Shown here: one piece after another, positions 1 through 9,141 of the stretch
How the letters are laid out: every line of letters begins with the position of its first letter
How positions within the stretch are numbered: the first letter of the stretch is position 1
Assembly (NCBI RefSeq): GCF_905220415.1
Contig: NC_059558.1
Span: 2,430,501 to 2,494,500, forward strand
DNA length: 64,000 bases
Reading direction: 5' to 3'
Source: Colias croceus
Taxonomy: Eukaryota; Arthropoda; Insecta; Lepidoptera; Pieridae
Made by a program: the position numbers and the translations under genes
The notes under the pieces: generated by a model
Told to the model about the DNA's origin: nothing
Database searches by the model: none
What the model saw: the letters and a program-made list of their open reading frames with translations, nothing else

Positions 1-730
1 ACTTTCGGAATTTATAGTACCTTTAGCAGCTTATTTTAGCGCATATTTCATTCAATTATTTCGTAGTCAAAGGAAAATCTCATCGGTATTAACTTATAAT
101 TAAATAATTTTATTACGATTTATTGAAAAAATTAATACTCCTTCATGCAAAAACAGTTCATTAAATCTGTATAAAATTAAGAACAGAAATAAAGAAAGCG
201 AGGAAATATTTTAGCAGGTAACATTATTACCACGAATAGATAAATTATAAATTTTTGTTACTGTTTCATGCCAAAACAATATCAGATCTATATAAAATGT
301 AGCACAAAGATAAATAAGAACATAGGCTATATATTTCCGGACACACGAGTGAAACCGCAGTCTCTAACTAGTACCACACGACAGACTGATTACTTCCTGA
401 CTATGCGGTTGTTCCAGATGGTTTAGATTGGGAATAGACTAACTTTAGGTTAGACATTTCCAATATTGGTTGTAAAATTGGTTGTTTTTAAAGATGGATG
501 AATGAATGAAATGAAATGAATGAATAAATGTATGAATCTTTACTAGTTAGTACTTTTTTGGTTTTTTATCCAAATAGCCTAGATTAAACTTCTACTTCGA
601 GCGTAGTCTTTAGCGATTATTAAAATCTGTCTTTGGGTCTTCTCGACTTTATTTATTAATTTTTGTTATTGTGTGTACCTATTTGTGCTGTGTGTGTTTG
701 CATGTGTGCTTGGATTTATGTGTGTAGTTG
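1..730. other. Intergenic, no gene seen
   Basis: AT-rich sequence with no convincing ORF. It holds a short GAAT-type simple repeat around 497-535 and TG-rich sequence around 665-725. It ends at the insertion site of the Polinton-type element. Confidence 0.6.
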
Positions 731-736
731 CGCATA
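731..736 (+). repeat. 6-bp target-site duplication, left copy
   Basis: CGCATA directly abuts the left terminal inverted repeat and recurs directly after the right one (4097-4102). A 6-bp duplication is the known size for Polinton/Maverick insertion. Confidence 0.85.
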
Positions 737-845
737 AGTAGTTGTGATACGTATCACGTATTGGCGAACCCACAAATCAGTGGCACCCATCCTAGCGCCA
801 GAACCGGCGTATCACGTATTGGCGAACCCACAAATCAGTGGCACC

Positions 846-894
<49 letters not shown>

Positions 895-1208
895 GGACTC
901 TTTTCCCACTAAAGCGACCACGCTGAGTCGATAGCACTCACTCCCAAAGCGATAGGATGCACGGTTTCGAAGATGTGCAGATCGATTAACTCATATCTAA
1001 TTGATATCCGGTGGGTCATTAGCGTCCCATTGTTCACCTTTTCCTATTAGCTAATTACACCGTCCGGCGTTCTTATCTATTACTCATTGTGCACCTCGCT
1101 TATCACTGCTTTTGTATTAAACTTCTTTGTTATGACCTACCTCACTATTCTAACCAAACGATGTATTATTATATTCAAGACAAAATACGTCTAAAAATTT
1201 GTACTGAT

Positions 1209-1234
<26 letters not shown>
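737..1234 (+). repeat. Left terminal inverted repeat of Polinton-type element
   Basis: Matches the reverse complement of 3566-4096 with few differences. From the outside in it has a 15-bp tip, two copies of a ~58-bp subrepeat (containing ATTGGCGAACCCACAAATCA), a 44-nt A run (847-890), about 320 bp of unique sequence and a second A run (1212-1234). Confidence 0.9.
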
Positions 1235-1239
<5 letters not shown>

Positions 1240-1505
1240 TTGCTATAATGTTATATAATAGTTTATTAATAGTTTTATAATAGTTTAGTATTGTTTGATT
1301 GTAAATAACGTAAAATACCTATTGTAGTTTTTATTTGTGTACTTAAATTTGATGTTGAGGTGATTGTGAAATTCTGATAAGTACTAATTGTGTTAGAAAT
1401 AGTAAACAGATCATTTTTTTAGCAATATAATATTATATATATATTAAATTTTTACACCAACATTTTCATTTTTTATTTCATCCCTTTAAACTCTAGACGT
1501 GTGAA

Positions 1506-2165
1506 ATGTTTCACTTTATCCATCCGTTTACTGCTATTGTGGCCGGACCAAGTGGATGTGGGAAGTCAAATTTTGTAACAAATTTCATAAAATCAGTTAA
1601 AGAAATATGTAATTGTGATTTTAATCATATCACATGGTGCTTTGATGAAATGCAACCTTTATATAATTTACCAAATGTTAACTATCATCAAGGAATTCCA
1701 AATCTTAATATGTTTGATGGTGAAAACCCACACCTTATTATTATTGATGATCTAATGAGAGAGTCTGATGGAAGAATTGTGGATATATTTACAAAAGGTA
1801 GTCATCACCGGAATCTTAGTGTATTTTATTTAACACAAAATTTATTTCATCAAGGTAAAGGTCAAAGAGACATTTCTTTAAACTCAAGTTATATAATTTA
1901 TTTTAAAAACCCTCGAGATAAAACTCAAATAAGATATTTAGCACGACAAGTGTCACCAGATAACACAAAATTCATTGAAGACGCCTACAGGGATGCAACT
2001 TTAGAAGCACATGGATATTTAATGGTAGATTTAAAACAGAATACAAATGATTTTTGTCGTATCAAGACAAATGTATTCCCATTTAATGGTCACTGTACAG
2101 TCTACGTCCCCACGAAAGAGTTTAAATACACCAAGAATCAAACAATTCAAATCATTTCTAAATGA
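1506..2165 (+). CDS. Polinton-type packaging ATPase (FtsK/HerA-like, A32 type)
   Basis: A 219-aa P-loop ATPase. Walker A is GPSGCGKS at about residues 15-22. Walker B is HLIIIDDLM at about 76-84. A conserved region FYLTQNLFHQGKG with a sensor-like Gln follows at about 107-119, then YIIYFKNPRD. In the family this enzyme powers DNA packaging into virus-like particles; that role is not shown here. The length fits complete Polinton ATPases and the frame is open throughout. The start is placed at the only Met before the P-loop. The stop overlaps the next start codon (ATGATG at 2162). It is probably nonfunctional in isolation because no capsid genes accompany it in this element. Confidence 0.88.
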   Translation: MFHFIHPFTAIVAGPSGCGKSNFVTNFIKSVKEICNCDFNHITWCFDEMQPLYNLPNVNYHQGIPNLNMFDGENPHLIIIDDLMRESDGRIVDIFTKGSHHRNLSVFYLTQNLFHQGKGQRDISLNSSYIIYFKNPRDKTQIRYLARQVSPDNTKFIEDAYRDATLEAHGYLMVDLKQNTNDFCRIKTNVFPFNGHCTVYVPTKEFKYTKNQTIQIISK

Positions 2166-2491
2166 TGCATCGTCGAGTCACAACGCATAAACATTCGCTA
2201 AATGCTTTGCATACGCTTAAACCAAAACATCAAAGAGCATTACTTAAAACGTGTGATGAAAAAGAAATAAATTGTATTTGTGAATGTATTCATAACGTTT
2301 TACAAGGAAAGATACCACTTAAAGATCAAGATAAACAAAAATTGAATAAACACAAAAATATACTCCGTAAACTGGTGCGTAAGTGTAAACATAAACTAAG
2401 AAAAAATATTATTATACAAAAAGGAGGGACTTTCTTACCAATAATATTAGGTGCAATATTGAGTGGATTAGTAAGTGGACTAGCCAGTTAA
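2162..2491 (+). CDS. Polinton-type small basic protein with hydrophobic C-terminus (PX-like)
   Basis: A 109-aa protein starting inside the ATPase stop (4-nt overlap). Residues ~1-85 are rich in Lys, Arg and His with four Cys (KTCDEKEINCICEC). Residues ~88-109 form a Gly-rich hydrophobic tail after KGGTFLP, with small-residue spacing (LGAILSGLVSGLAS). Polintons, adintoviruses and adenoviruses encode small core or membrane-active proteins of this general build (PX / pX-like), and gene order fits because it follows the ATPase. The assignment rests on composition and position, not on a verified match. It could instead be an uncharacterised membrane-associated factor. Confidence 0.6.
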   Translation: MMHRRVTTHKHSLNALHTLKPKHQRALLKTCDEKEINCICECIHNVLQGKIPLKDQDKQKLNKHKNILRKLVRKCKHKLRKNIIIQKGGTFLPIILGAILSGLVSGLAS

Positions 2492-2492
2492 C

Positions 2493-3290
2493 ATGGAAAA
2501 TGCTAAGAAAATGATACTTATTGAACCTGGATTGATTGAAAAATTAAAACAAGAAAATAAGGATACAAGTAATTTGTCTCGATTAGATATTGAAATGCAA
2601 AATATTATGAATAGTAAGACGGAAGACCGAAAGAAGTGGATGTTATATTTACAAACACTACAAAGATACCTTCACTTTACCGAAGAGGATCGTCAACCAC
2701 TCAGATTACCAATTTATTCTGTTACATCTAATGAATATTCAAATGAGTCTAAAATTGGTTTTAAAAATAAAGATAGAGATCTAAAAAGTTCAGTTGATGC
2801 TGAATCTTTGTTAGAGGAGAAAGGTTCCATTAAAAGTATAGAAAGTGAGGCAAATCCACTGTATTCACCAACACAAATACTCAGTTTAATACCAAAAACT
2901 TATAATAAAAAAGGTGAGTCATTATTAAACTTAATTGGAACAAGTAAAAGTAAAATACGTTGGGATAATGAAGGCACAGTCATAATTGATAATGAAAAAA
3001 TTCCAGGAAGTAATATTGTTGATTTAATAAATGATTCACTTAGACCCTTAAAAAAAAGTGATCCGATAGGGTGGGATAGATTTGCTAAAGCATTGAAAGA
3101 TATTAAAGTACCACTTACTTATATTGGAAATCCAAGGAGATGTGAGTTTATTAACCAACTTCAAGCGAAAGATCTGAACAAAACCTCTGAGATTGAAGTT
3201 CAAGAATTTTCTACACCGAGCAGTGGAGATAAAAGATATATAACTAAAATACGTAAAAAGATCGATTGGGAAAAATGGACCCCGTACTAG
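2493..3290 (+). CDS. Uncharacterised Polinton-type 265-aa protein
   Basis: Begins 2 nt after the previous stop. I do not recognise an enzyme fold. The N-terminus (1-60) looks helical and charged, with several Lys/Glu-rich stretches. The middle is polar (Ser/Glu/Lys). Residues ~145-215 form a denser conserved-looking block (LLNLIGTSKSKIRWDNEG through DLINDSLRPL to ALKDIKVPLTYIGNP). The C-terminus is basic and ends KIDWEKWTPY. Similar ORFs next to integrase in Polinton-type elements are familiar to me, but no function is established. The last 25 nt overlap the integrase ORF in another frame. Confidence 0.6.
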   Translation: MENAKKMILIEPGLIEKLKQENKDTSNLSRLDIEMQNIMNSKTEDRKKWMLYLQTLQRYLHFTEEDRQPLRLPIYSVTSNEYSNESKIGFKNKDRDLKSSVDAESLLEEKGSIKSIESEANPLYSPTQILSLIPKTYNKKGESLLNLIGTSKSKIRWDNEGTVIIDNEKIPGSNIVDLINDSLRPLKKSDPIGWDRFAKALKDIKVPLTYIGNPRRCEFINQLQAKDLNKTSEIEVQEFSTPSSGDKRYITKIRKKIDWEKWTPY

Positions 3291-3598
3291 AAGAAATTAA
3301 CAGGATTTATTATGATCCATCTAATCCCGCTGGTTTTGGTAGTATTGATAAATTATCAAAAGCTATGAAGGGTAAAATGGATAAAAAGCAAGTAAAGGAA
3401 TGGTTACAATCACAAGAAACATATACATTACATAAACCCATTCGGAAAAAATTCCCGCGTAATAGGTACATTTTATCAAATATTAATGAGCTGTGGCAAG
3501 CTGATTTAAGTGATATGCGAACTTATTCTCAATATAATGATGGTTTCAACTACATACTTTGTGTTATTTTTTTTTTTACAATCAGTACAAATTTTTAG
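3266..3598 (+). pseudogene. Polinton integrase, truncated by the right terminal repeat
   Basis: Encodes about 101 residues of a retroviral-type (DDE, rve) integrase and then runs into poly-T at ~3566, adding nine meaningless residues before a stop. The N-terminal helical region, the linker YTLHKPIRKKFPRNRY and the first catalytic Asp in ELWQADLSDM (about residue 80) are present. The remainder of the catalytic core, including the second Asp and the Glu, is absent. The true start may be Met-4 (ATG at 3275). The break coincides with the inner edge of the right inverted repeat, so an internal deletion joined the gene to the repeat. The product cannot catalyse integration. Confidence 0.85.
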
Positions 3599-3915
3599 TT
3601 ATAGGATTTTAGACGTATTTTTTCTTGAATATAATAATACATCGTTTGGTTAGAATAGTGAGGTAGGTCATAACAAAGAAGTTTAATACAAAAGCAGTGA
3701 TAAGCGAGGTGCACAATGAGTAATAGATAAGAACGCCGGACGGTGTAATTAGCTAATAGGAAAAGGTGAACAATGGGACGCTAATGACCCACCGGATATC
3801 AATTAGATATGAGTTAATCGATCTGCACATCTTCGAAACCGTGCATCCTATCGCTTTGGGAGTGAGTGCTATCGACTCAGCGTGGTCGCTTTAGTGGGAA
3901 AAGAGTCCAAACTTT

Positions 3916-3964
<49 letters not shown>

Positions 3965-4096
3965 GATGGGTGCCACTGATTTGTGGGTTCGCCAATACGT
4001 GATACGCCGGTTCTGGCGCTAGGATGGGTGCCACTGATTTGTGGGTTCGCCAATACGTGATGGCGCTTGCGCCAGAACCGGCGTATCACAACTACT
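3566..4096 (-). repeat. Right terminal inverted repeat of Polinton-type element
   Basis: Complement of 737-1234 with an inner T run (3566-3577) and a long T run (~3918-3962). It differs from the left arm mainly near the tip, where ~20 bp including the palindrome TGGCGCTTGCGCCA (~4060-4073) are present only on this side. Confidence 0.9.
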
Positions 4097-4102
4097 CGCA
4101 TA
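4097..4102 (+). repeat. 6-bp target-site duplication, right copy
   Basis: CGCATA, identical to 731-736, follows the ...CAACTACT terminus immediately. Confidence 0.85.
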
Positions 4103-4309
4103 CACGTATAGATAGTCATGTTTATAGATGTATGTGTGTGAAAGATATACTTCTGTAAATAATATATTATGTGAAGTCGATAAGAATTTAAAAATTGACC
4201 AAACTCAGAACTGTTTTAGTAGATTAAGTTATTCTCAAGAGCTTTGTAGTGTGCTCTATTTAAATATAAAAGCTAAATGTAATTATTACACGCTTTATAT
4301 TAGCTTCAC

Positions 4310-4764
4310 CTGTATGTTTGTATGTTTGTAACCGACTTCTTTGGGCGCGATTTTGACCCACTTTAAACGGCCAGATTTCGTTCATAGATTTATTCGTAGT
4401 TCATAGTTCGTAGATTTATTGAGGACCGATGACAATACACTAATTTGATAAAATTTTCTATTTTTTAGTTCGGTTTTCTATAAAAAGCGTGTTTTTTAGT
4501 TTTTTTTAACTATTATTATTTTAGAGTTAATTCTCAGTGACATAATCCAAACTATGATTAAACGTGAATGGCTTTGTCTGTCTGTAACATATTTATGTAT
4601 GTATTGTACCCTTATTTCAATACTTCAATTATAGATTTTGATTGATGTATGTCAATGTGGTATGAATTTAACGGTATCGAAATTTTAACGAATAAATTAG
4701 TGATATAATTATATGGAATGGATATGGAAAAACGGCTTTAATATTTTTAATTTTTATGTTATGG
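4310..4764. other. Intergenic with fragment of AACCGACTTC-type repeat
   Basis: Around 4325-4400 the sequence (GTAACCGACTTCTTTGGGCG, then a GATTTTGACCC context) resembles ends of a dispersed lepidopteran repeat; a related terminus occurs at 12628-12876. The rest is AT-rich with no gene. Confidence 0.35.
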
Positions 4765-4943
4765 ACCATACTAATATTATAAGTGCGAAAGTAACTCTGT
4801 CTGTCTGTTACTCAATCACGCCATAACTACTGAACCAATTTGCATGAAATTTGGTATAGAGATATTTTGATACCCGAGAAAGGACATAGGCTACCTTTTA
4901 TTGCGAAATATGTACCACGGGCGAAGCCGGGGCGGACCACTAG
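4765..4943 (+). mobile_element. Helitron-like element, H2 5' module, short 3' end
   Basis: Starts near CCATACTAATATTATAA and ends in a hairpin-forming GGGCGAAGCCGGGGCGGACC followed by CTAG and T. Closely related copies lie at 30595-30777 and, inverted, 60427-60601. Confidence 0.65.
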
Positions 4944-5566
4944 TAGTCTATATTTTTTATCCCGGGTCCACGTTAAAAAAAGTTAAAAGAAGTACCTACT
5001 AGCGGGATTTTCATAAATCTGTATTTTAAACTAAGAGTAACTCTTTAAAGTATCATTATAACGATGTGGAAGCCCTATTGGTATTTTTCAATTTGGTTTC
5101 TTTTGTATGGAAACTTTCAAAGAGTTATTGGCTTTTGAAGCGGTTTCAAGAGCATCTGGGTTATTAAATATTTCTCTCTAGAACTTATATTTTAACAGAT
5201 ATTCTAGTTATTATTACGTACTATCAATAAGCTCTTACTACTTAACTTATAAAGTATATTTTAAAGTATGTCGTTAAAATAACTTACCTATTACGCGAAA
5301 ACAGTTGGACGAGTTTAAAAAAAAAAAAACATTTTTCAGAGTTCCATAGGCTCTATTATACCTGCCTATCCGGAAATCACAAACAGTACGTATAAATAGG
5401 TAATAAAATTAATCAATTGTACAATTCTAAATTTAAATTATCATTTTCAATTTCATCAAAATAAATTAATTCAATATAAAAATTAAACAATGTTCAAAAT
5501 CGTTTAAATCCAATTTATTTATTTGAAAGAAATGTGGTTATAAATATGTTCCGTCAAAACCATTAT
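4944..5566. other. Intergenic, no gene seen
   Basis: AT-rich sequence without a credible ORF, splice-linked exon or recognisable repeat. Confidence 0.5.
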
Positions 5567-5780
5567 GGTACGTTCAGACGCGTGACAAGCAGCCTGGCAA
5601 GCAGCCTGGCAAGCAGCCTGGCAAGCAGCCTGGCAAGTAGCTCGGCAAGTAGTCTGGCAAGCAGCCCGTGCGCTTACGGTACAAACACGGGCGTATGCAC
5701 AAACAACATGTTTTCTCGCTTGTGCCCGTGCTTGTGCTCGTTGAATGTCACTTTGCAACGCAAGCATCTGAGCCCACCAT
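5567..5780 (-). mobile_element. MITE-like repeat carrying a 12-bp minisatellite
   Basis: Ends resemble GGTACGTTCAGACGCGT on the left and the complement of GGGCTCAGATGCTTGCG on the right. A shorter relative in the opposite orientation lies at 42762-42904. The two share AGTGACATTCAACGAGCACA and ACATGTTGTTTGTGCAT. Open frames here are by-products of the 12-bp repeat and are not genes. Confidence 0.6.
5586..5669 (+). repeat. 12-bp tandem repeat, seven units
   Basis: Unit CAAGCAGCCTGG: four identical copies followed by three diverged ones (CAAGTAGCTCGG, CAAGTAGTCTGG, CAAGCAGCCCGT). It sits inside a MITE-like repeat; the relative at 42762 has essentially one or two units, so the array grew locally. 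Confidence 0.85.
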
Positions 5781-6099
5781 CTGACATTCCATTACAGTAA
5801 AATAAAAGAAATACAGCAGTGTATTATTGGCTTATAATCTAAAATTCTATGATTTGCAAAGTTGCAATGTTCAAGGATATTGGATTGCCCCGTGCAAGCA
5901 CAAAGCGAAGTGATGCTTTATTACCATCCTCGTTTTCTCACTATAAAATATATTTCTATTTCCGATACTGTTTATAGTTGTTCATTGAAAAGCTTTTGAA
6001 TTAGCGATATATTGAAAATGGAAACATGACTGGAATTAATTATTTAGAACGAGGATTTTTATCTCGGGTGAATTATAATTAACTAACTTTAAGTATTAA

Positions 6100-6283
6100 T
6101 CTATACTAATATTATTAAGCTGAAGAGTTTGTTTGTTTGAACGCGCTAATCTCAGGAACTACTGGTACGATATGAAAAACTCTTTCGGTGCTAGATAGCC
6201 CATTTATCGAGGAAGGCTATATATCATCACGCTAAGACCAACGGGAGCGGAGCAATGCGGGTGAAACCGCGGGGAACAGCTAG
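6100..6283 (+). mobile_element. Helitron-like element, H1
   Basis: A|TCTATACTAATATTAT start, body GAACGCGCTAATCTCAGGAA, end GAAACCGCGGGGAACAGCTAG|T. Confidence 0.65.
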
Positions 6284-6724
6284 TCTATAACATAAATGTC
6301 CGACAGTGTTTGTTACCAATCTAAAACGGGTTGAACGATTCATGTGATTTTTTGTGAATATGAAGTAATCTCGAATATGTTGTAAACTATGATTTTAATG
6401 CTAAGAGTCTCCTATCAACAATATTTAATGTTAATACTGATAATGTTCATTAACTTGACTTTAAAAACAATTATACAATTCTAAATACTTTTCTTATTTA
6501 TAAAGAAATTAGCCTTTAGTGTTTCACAATGTTTGGAAGTTCTAACACCAACGCGCCAATTTCCTGTCAATGCTTTTCCGTGAAATTTAATTCATTCTAG
6601 CAACTCAACGTGTAGAGGATTTGAAATGAATTAAAATGCAGAATGTAGAAGGATTTGTGCCTTCGCACTTGGAAATATTAGATAACGTTGTGTGTCAGGG
6701 CTGCTACTCATATGTTTATTTTAA

Positions 6725-6954
6725 TCTATACTAATATTATAAAGCTGAAGTTTCTTATCTATACTAATATTCTAAAGAGAGTTTGTTTCTTTGTTTGTTT
6801 GAACGCGCTAATCTCAGTAACTATTGGTCCGATTTGAAAAATTATTTCGGTGTTACATAGCCCATTTATCGAGGAAGGCTATAGGCTATATATATCATCA
6901 CGATAAGACCAACAGGAGCGGAGCAATGCGGGTGAAACCGCGCGGAGCAGCTAG
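6725..6954 (+). mobile_element. Helitron-like element, H1, with duplicated 5' end
   Basis: Two successive TCTATACTAATATT starts (6725 and 6756) precede one H1 body that ends GGAGCAGCTAG|T. Either one copy inserted into the start of another, or a 5' end was captured. Confidence 0.65.
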
Positions 6955-7735
6955 TATTATATATATGGAACTTTAATGAAATGTAGAGTAGATCTAAATT
7001 ATTGTTGTATAAAGTTGTACTAATAAATCGATTGTTATTTATTTGCTAATGATTATTTTATTTATATTATTATAACAACTAAGTTTCTAATTTTTAATCT
7101 GTATTATACTGTAGAATTATATTTTGAACGAACTCCATTCGTCTCTCTCTTATAATTATATACTCGATTATAAATGCGTGTATTTTTATTTGTATTTTTC
7201 TGCATATTTTAGCCAAAAACATTGATTCAAAGAAAAGGTAGCTAGGTTTTATTGGGGCCTAGTTCTCCTAACAAGTGCAAAAAACGCCTTATGAGAAAAA
7301 AGATAGAGAAAAAAATAGTCTCCTGCAAAAAAAAATCACTTATACGCAATTATTGTTCTTTCTCTTAGAGGTTTTAGTTCCTTGCAAATTGTGTACGTAA
7401 AAATAATTCGACTGACAAAATCTTCATAAAAGTCATATAGTTTATCATATTATGTAAATAGTACAAGTGCCAACCCTAGCAGTCCTCGGTTTTATAACGC
7501 AAGCTTTATTCAGTGTCACTTTTTTTCCATCTATTTGACGCAAATTACTATCTGCGGAGTTTCATTTCAATTCTTTTGTGCTTTCACCTGCATTATTGCA
7601 TGTGATATTATGATTTCAGTATTTATAAAGTTATAAGAGTGGAAATAAATAATAAATTATTGCGGTGTGAAGCTATTATAAATTTAAAATCTTATTTGAG
7701 TTAGAAATATAAAAATTACAATTATAATATTATGG

Positions 7736-7927
7736 CTAGCTTTCCACCCACGGGCACGGCAATGAAAAACTCGCAAAGTTTCCCATGTGATTACTGTTGT
7801 GTTACCCGTGTGATTACTGTTGTTGTGTTACCTATGATAGGTTATTTAATCCAAATCGGTTTAGCGGTTTAGGCGTGAAGAAGAGACAGACAGAGTAAAT
7901 TTCGCATTTATTATATTAGTAGGGATA
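7736..7927 (-). mobile_element. Helitron-like element, H2-like, degraded
   Basis: Low-coordinate CTAGCTTTCCACCCACGGGC is a mutated 3' end. The high-coordinate side keeps GGCGTGAAGAAGAGACAGAC and TTTCGCATTTATTATATTAG, the complement of an H2-like start. Confidence 0.5.
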
Positions 7928-8009
7928 GAGGTAGGTCATATTATGTTATGGTTATTGATGATACTTTTATAATATTTTATTATTCAACAGTAAATTATAT
8001 TTAAAAAAA

Positions 8010-8398
8010 TGTGTGTACTTATGTACACGCGTTAGAAGTTATACTTCTTTGGCGTATGGAAAAAAATGTTGTGTGGTTTTATGAAACCACGGTAAAAGTG
8101 AAACTGTTCGAACGGTTCCGAACACTGCTTTGTGTAGCGCATGTCGCGCGCCGAGTAGGTATACCTACTCGGCAGCCGCGATACACGCGACATGCGCTAC
8201 ACAGACCAAAAAGTTTGAGACGATGTAATAAAAGTTTCACTTTAAAAATACTAGAATATACAACTTGAACATAGTTATCAATTTTCATACCACCTAGAAC
8301 TAACTTCATGCTGCTAAATTTAGGTGTCGGTGTGCGCGCGCATCGTAAAAATTCACTCTCATCATTTTTCTCCATCGCGCCAAAAGAAGTATAACTTC
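8010..8398 (-). mobile_element. MITE of the AAGTGAAACTTCTTT family with a large internal palindrome
   Basis: Ends GAAGTTATACTTCTTTGGCG and its complement near 8376-8395, flanked at the left by GTGTGTAC/GTACACGC sequence as in the copy at 36475. It contains a ~72-bp near-perfect palindrome at 8133-8204 (arms GTGTAGCGCATGTCGCG...). Overlapping ORFs on both strands reflect the palindrome. Confidence 0.6.
8133..8204. repeat. Near-perfect palindrome (hairpin)
   Basis: Left arm GTGTAGCGCATGTCGCGCGC, centre GAGTAGGTATACCTACTC, right arm the complement with a few mismatches. Could extrude as a cruciform. Confidence 0.85.
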
Positions 8399-8927
8399 AA
8401 AAAATATTTATAGCTGTATTTACTGTAGCTTTAATAATAGTTAAAAGGTATTTTAAAGCTAGCTGCTGTTTCTATAAAGTTATTGCAATAGCTAGAGTAT
8501 CGACCTTAACCTTTAACTGCATTAAAAATATACGTTTATAAAAAAACATATGAACTTTGATATTAATAATATTAGTACAGCTTAGAAATAATCCAATAAT
8601 AATATTAAGTAATAGATCATTGCAATGAACCTTTATATGTATTACTTTGACTCTACCTGTTGTCTATAATAATTCTAGAAGACCATAAAACCATGATCAG
8701 AGACTTAAAATGATGATAAATAAATAAGTATTTCAGGACATTTTTCACACACGGCACGATCTGATCCCATACTAAGCTTTCGCTTGTGTTATGGAAACCA
8801 AACGGCTGATAAACATACATATTATTAAATATAATTTTAAATAAATACTTGTATAGATAATAGCTATTATATTGTTTGATTCTACCAAAGGAATCTTAAT
8901 AATATTGCCTTATTACAAAATATCTGT

Positions 8928-9141
8928 TCTGTGACCGCCTCTTTGGTACAATGTTGACGCGTGAGCGTGGAACCGAGGGGTCCTGGGTTCGATTCCTGGT
9001 GGAGACGAAAAGAAAATGCCTCGGTCTGGCAGTACACAGAAGGCTGATCACCTACTTGTCCCTAAAGAAAATCGATCAGTAAAACAGATGTATAATGCAT
9101 CTGCCCCTTACCCAACTAGGGGACATGGGACTTCACTTCTT
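8928..9141 (+). mobile_element. tRNA-derived SINE with 15-bp target-site duplication
   Basis: A pol III B-box-like GGGTTCGATTCCTGG lies ~60 bp after the start, with an A-box-like region before it. Direct repeats TTAC(A/G)AAATATCTGT flank it at 8913-8927 and 9142-9156 (one mismatch). A decayed relative of its middle/3' part (AAAATCGATCAGT) occurs near 25870-25905. Confidence 0.75.

Larger units (their letters stand above)
737..4096 (+). mobile_element. Internally deleted Polinton/Maverick DNA transposon
   Basis: A 3360-bp element bounded by inverted repeats of about 500 bp that begin AGTAGTTGTGATACG and end with its complement, flanked by the 6-bp direct repeat CGCATA. It encodes, all on the plus strand and nearly without gaps, a packaging ATPase, a small basic/hydrophobic protein, an unknown 265-aa protein and the N-terminal part of a retroviral-type integrase. 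Family knowledge: Polintons are usually 15-20 kb, have AG...CT termini and 6-bp duplications, and carry polB, capsid, protease, ATPase and integrase genes. Seen here: no polymerase, capsid or protease gene, and the integrase runs into the right repeat. Inference: an internal deletion derivative, probably moved by proteins supplied from elsewhere, and young because its three complete frames are open. Confidence 0.9.

Noticed and set aside
3918..3962. Poly-T as a retroposon tail
   Set aside because: It has a mirrored poly-A at 847-890 and belongs to the inverted repeat of the Polinton-type element.
5519..5800. Overlapping 82- and 88-codon frames with Ala/Cys/Gln or Ser/Leu repeats
   Set aside because: Both strands are open only because of the 12-bp tandem repeat in a MITE; no signal or domain.
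8011..8375. Antiparallel 85- and 98-codon frames
   Set aside because: They mirror each other across the palindrome inside the MITE.
8970..9005. Possible true tRNA gene (GGTTCGATTCC)
   Set aside because: No cloverleaf acceptor stem can be closed around it, and it sits at the head of a SINE with a target duplication.
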